64,000 nt of DNA. Source: Heliobacterium chlorum (GTDB lineage: Bacteria > Bacillota > Desulfitobacteriia > Heliobacteriales > Heliobacteriaceae). The stretch spans positions 496,001 to 560,000 of the forward strand of contig NZ_JACVHF010000001.1 in the NCBI RefSeq assembly GCF_014502795.1. The letters are read 5' to 3'. The notes under the pieces are model-generated. The model did no database searches and had not been told where the DNA came from. It was given only the letters and a program-made list of their open reading frames with translations. Position 1 is the first letter of the stretch, and every line of letters starts with the position of its first letter. Position numbers and translations under genes: made by a program. This document shows, piece after piece, positions 61,618 through 64,000 of this stretch.

Positions 61618-62628
61618 GTGACTGCCAAATCGGCACTGTCTGGAAAACAAAAAGCGGCTATCTTGCTTATTTCCTTAGGCCCTGAGAAGTCAGCCAAGAT
61701 CTTTAAGCATCTCAAGGAAGAAGAGATTGAGCAGATGACCCTCGAGATCGCCAATATCCGCAAAGTTTTACCTGAAAATCGCGATATGGTCTTTGATGAA
61801 TTTCACCAGTTGTTCATGGCGCAGGAGTATATCAACTCTGGTGGGATTGACTACGCCAAGGAAGTCTTGGAGAAGGCTTTAGGTCCGCAAAAGGCCGTTG
61901 AGATCATCAATCGGCTGACCCAGTCGCTGCAAGTTCGGCCCTTTGAATTTATCCGTCGAACTGATCCGGGGCAACTGCTTAACTTCATCCAATCGGAACA
62001 CTCCCAGACGATTGCACTCATTTTAGCTTATTTAAATGCGGATCAAGCTTCGATCATCATGTCAGCGCTCCCTCCGGAACGGCAGGCGGAAATCGCTCGT
62101 CGTATTGCCCTGATGGACCGTACCTCTCCGGAAGTTATCCGCGAGGTGGAAATGGTTTTAGAGAGGAAATTATCTTCACTCGTATCTCAAGAGCATACCA
62201 GTGCCGGCGGTCTCGACACTGTGGTCGAAATGCTCAACCGGGTCGATCGCGGTACAGAAAAATCCATTATGGAAGCTCTGGAGATTCAAGATCCCGAATT
62301 AGCAGAAGAGATCAAGAAACGCATGTTTGTCTTTGAAGATATTATCATGCTGGATGATCGCTCCATTCAGCAGGTCTTGCGGGAAGTGGATACGAAAGAT
62401 TTGGCTCTCGCCCTCAAAGGTTCCAGCGAAGAAGTGGTTCAAAAAATATTCAAAAACGTGTCCAAACGAGCTGGTGAAATGCTGCGTGAAGATATGGAAT
62501 TCATGGGCCCTGTCCGCCTCCGTGACGTAGAGGAAGCTCAACAACGGATTGTTAACGTAATACGCAAGCTGGAAGAAGCCGGTGAAATCGTCATTGCTCG
62601 CGGCGGAGGAGATGAATTGATTGTCTAA
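61618..62628 (+). CDS. fliG: Flagellar motor switch protein FliG
   Basis: FliG couples the MS ring to torque and switching. The 336-aa product has N-terminal LSGKQKAAILLISLGPEKSAKIFKHL in pieces (KAAILLISLGPE), the EHPQ-equivalent EHSQTIALILAYL, SALPPERQAEIARRIALMDRTSPEVI, and the C-terminal torque domain (MFVFEDIIMLDDRSIQQVLREVD, KRAGEMLREDMEFMGPVRLRDVEEAQQ in pieces). The GTG at 61618 follows CGAGGTGATGTT. Its N-terminal domain is the partner of the split-off FliF tail. Confidence 0.97.
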   Translation: MTAKSALSGKQKAAILLISLGPEKSAKIFKHLKEEEIEQMTLEIANIRKVLPENRDMVFDEFHQLFMAQEYINSGGIDYAKEVLEKALGPQKAVEIINRLTQSLQVRPFEFIRRTDPGQLLNFIQSEHSQTIALILAYLNADQASIIMSALPPERQAEIARRIALMDRTSPEVIREVEMVLERKLSSLVSQEHTSAGGLDTVVEMLNRVDRGTEKSIMEALEIQDPELAEEIKKRMFVFEDIIMLDDRSIQQVLREVDTKDLALALKGSSEEVVQKIFKNVSKRAGEMLREDMEFMGPVRLRDVEEAQQRIVNVIRKLEEAGEIVIARGGGDELIV

Positions 62629-63409
62629 GGTTATCAAGTCATCGATCCTTCGAACTAACTCGCCCAAGTATTTAGAAGTTCTGCCCGTTACATTTCAACC
62701 TCAGGAGATCCTTCCTGAGGTTGAGCCAGAGAAAACGATCGATCCGGTTCAACTGGCGGAAGAACAGGCAGAACGTATCATGGAAGAGACTCGCTTGGCT
62801 GTCCAAGATCTTTTAAATAAGGCAAAAGAACAGGCCAATGCCATCCTCGCTGAAGCAAATCGACAAGCAGAAGAAATCACTCGTTTAGCTGGGCACGAAG
62901 TGGATACACTGCGGCGATCCCAAGCAGAACTGGGCTACCAGGAAGGCTACAAAAGGGCTGTTGAACAAGCACAGAGTCAAGCCGAAGCAATCATCGACGA
63001 AGCACATCAGGAGGCAGAAGCGGCCCGACAAGCTAAACTTACCTATATAAATAGCAAAGAGCCAGAGATCGTCGAGCTTTCTATCCAGATTGCCGAAAAA
63101 ATTTTGCAATACGAGATCGCGAATAAACCTGATGTAGTGTTGAATATCGCAATGAACGCGATAAACAAAGTTCGAGACATGAGTGCAGTTGTGTTAAAAA
63201 TTCATCCTCAAGACTATCCACTTGTTCAATCAGCCAAACCTGAATTGATGCGCTTAATCAAAGGGTTGCGCTCGTTGACTGTGGAAATGGATGAAACAGT
63301 TGACCGCGGTGGCTGCATTATCGATACCAGCCATGGCTATGTAGACGCACGGATAGAGGCGCAGTTGGAAGAAGTCTCAAGAGTGATTCGTGAAGTCATG
63401 CACAGCTAG
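62621..63409 (+). CDS. fliH: Flagellar assembly protein FliH
   Basis: FliH is the peripheral stalk-like regulator of the export ATPase FliI. The 262-aa product has a helical, Ala/Glu/Gln-rich central part (about residues 45-145) with GYQEGYKRAVEQAQSQAEAI and a C-terminal domain (IVELSIQIAEKILQYEIANKP, then VDRGGCIIDTSHGYVDARIEAQL). The TTG at 62621 overlaps fliG by 8 bases. The C-terminal half resembles the ATP synthase delta subunit, as is typical. Confidence 0.93.
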   Translation: MSKVIKSSILRTNSPKYLEVLPVTFQPQEILPEVEPEKTIDPVQLAEEQAERIMEETRLAVQDLLNKAKEQANAILAEANRQAEEITRLAGHEVDTLRRSQAELGYQEGYKRAVEQAQSQAEAIIDEAHQEAEAARQAKLTYINSKEPEIVELSIQIAEKILQYEIANKPDVVLNIAMNAINKVRDMSAVVLKIHPQDYPLVQSAKPELMRLIKGLRSLTVEMDETVDRGGCIIDTSHGYVDARIEAQLEEVSRVIREVMHS

Positions 63410-63421
63410 GGGAATGGTGCG

Positions 63422-64000
63422 ATGCAAAAATACATGCAAGCGATACGCAACATGGACCCTGTTCGTATGAACGGGAAAGTATCCCAAGTCATCGGACTTG
63501 TCGTCCAGTCAGATGGTCCCAGTGCGAACTTGGGAGAACTGTGTCTCGTATCTACGCAATCGAAAACCGAGTGGGTCCGAGCCGAAGTGGTTGGTTTTCG
63601 GGAAAAAAAGACCTTACTGATGCCCCTGGGGAACATGGCCGGCATCGGCCCTGGCTCTCAAGTCTTAGCTACAGGTGACGAACTGAAAATCCCTGTCGGG
63701 TATCCCCTTCTCGGTCGCGTTCTTGATGGTTTGGGAAATCCGATGGATGGGTTAGGTCCTCTTCCGGTAGACGAAACGTATCCCCTCATGGCCAACCCTC
63801 CCAATCCGTTGACCCGTCAGCGGATTCGACAGTCCCTTTCTTTGGGAGTTAAAGCGATGGACGGCCTTTTGACCTGTGGTAAAGGTCAGCGGATGGGCAT
63901 TTTCGCCGGTTCCGGTGTCGGTAAAAGTACTCTATTGGGAATGATCGCCCGGAACACAACGGCTGACATAAATGTCATCGGTTTAATCGGTGAACGGGGG
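63422..64000 (+). CDS. fliI: Flagellum-specific ATPase FliI (partial, C-terminus beyond window)
   Basis: FliI is the hexameric ATPase of flagellar export. The frame is open from ATG 63422 (after GGGGAATGGTGCG) to the window end, 193 codons of an expected 430-440. It shows the N-terminal barrel (GKVSQVIGLVVQSDGPSANLGELC in pieces), GYPLLGRVLDGLGNPMDG, SLGVKAMDGLLTCGKGQRMGIFAGSGVGKST with Walker A GSGVGKST, and VIGLIGERG. Confidence 0.96.
   Translation, partial: MQKYMQAIRNMDPVRMNGKVSQVIGLVVQSDGPSANLGELCLVSTQSKTEWVRAEVVGFREKKTLLMPLGNMAGIGPGSQVLATGDELKIPVGYPLLGRVLDGLGNPMDGLGPLPVDETYPLMANPPNPLTRQRIRQSLSLGVKAMDGLLTCGKGQRMGIFAGSGVGKSTLLGMIARNTTADINVIGLIGERG

Noticed and set aside
1-64000. tRNA, rRNA, CRISPR, insertion sequences, prophage or toxin-antitoxin genes
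   Set aside because: Reading both strands, I found no cloverleaf, no repeat-spacer array, no transposase or integrase other than XerC, and no inverted terminal repeats.

Overview
The window reads as the chromosome of a spore-forming, flagellated, Gram-positive bacterium of the Clostridia. Evidence: gpr, ylbJ, spoVS, pdaA, small glycine-rich spore-type membrane proteins, FapR and CodY, and a gene order close to the Bacillus subtilis ylb, fapR-smc, rpsP-rplS and codY-flgB regions. FabK is present, many starts are TTG or GTG, and the NDH-1 operon has 11 genes without nuoEFG. That combination fits Heliobacteriaceae or relatives such as Desulfitobacterium. No photosynthesis gene is present, so the family assignment is an inference. 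I found no tRNA, rRNA, CRISPR array, prophage or insertion sequence. Layout: 1-5.9 kb holds gpr (minus strand, cut by the window edge), rsmD-coaD and a coiled-coil protein, ylbJ (minus), ackA, and yceD-rpmF behind a perfect sigma-A promoter. 5.9-14 kb is a fatty-acid synthesis operon: fapR-plsX-fabH-fabK-fabD-fabG-acpP, a second FabK-like flavoprotein, then fabF. It has a palindromic FapR operator at its own promoter. 14-21 kb holds rnc, an Elp3-like radical SAM gene, spoVS, smc and ftsY. 21-24.4 kb is a methylthioadenosine salvage cluster (tautomerase, phosphorylase, mtnA, mtaD). 24.6-31.1 kb is the SRP and ribosome block: ylxM-ffh-rpsP-khpA-rimM-trmD-SPOUT methyltransferase-rplS-lepB-rbgA. 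31.1-34.8 kb holds pdaA (minus), rnhB, and a FliK-like and FlhB-tail-like pair (B. subtilis ylqG-ylqH). 35-44.8 kb is nuoABCDHIJKLMN. 44.8-47.8 kb is a lower-density accessory island with a two-membrane-segment protein, a methyltransferase, an orphan small gene and two copies of a two-gene cassette of 40-43 aa membrane proteins. 47.8-58.4 kb holds yraN-comM-dprA-topA-trmFO-xerC-hslVU-codY. 58.7-64 kb is the start of the main flagellar operon: flgB-flgC-fliE-fliF (split into two frames)-fliG-fliH-fliI (cut by the window edge). How it fits together: most of the window is conserved core machinery joined by translational coupling (TTGA, ATGA and GTGA overlaps). Two global regulators are encoded here and appear to have sites here: FapR at its own operon, and CodY through a near-consensus box upstream of ackA. 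The points most worth following are the split fliF, the duplicated tiny-membrane-protein cassette that is outside the usual annotation size limits, the likely 6-oxopurine specificity of the MTA-type phosphorylase next to an MTA deaminase, and the CodY box at ackA. I did not find a clearly new multi-gene system. The tiny-protein island is the closest candidate.
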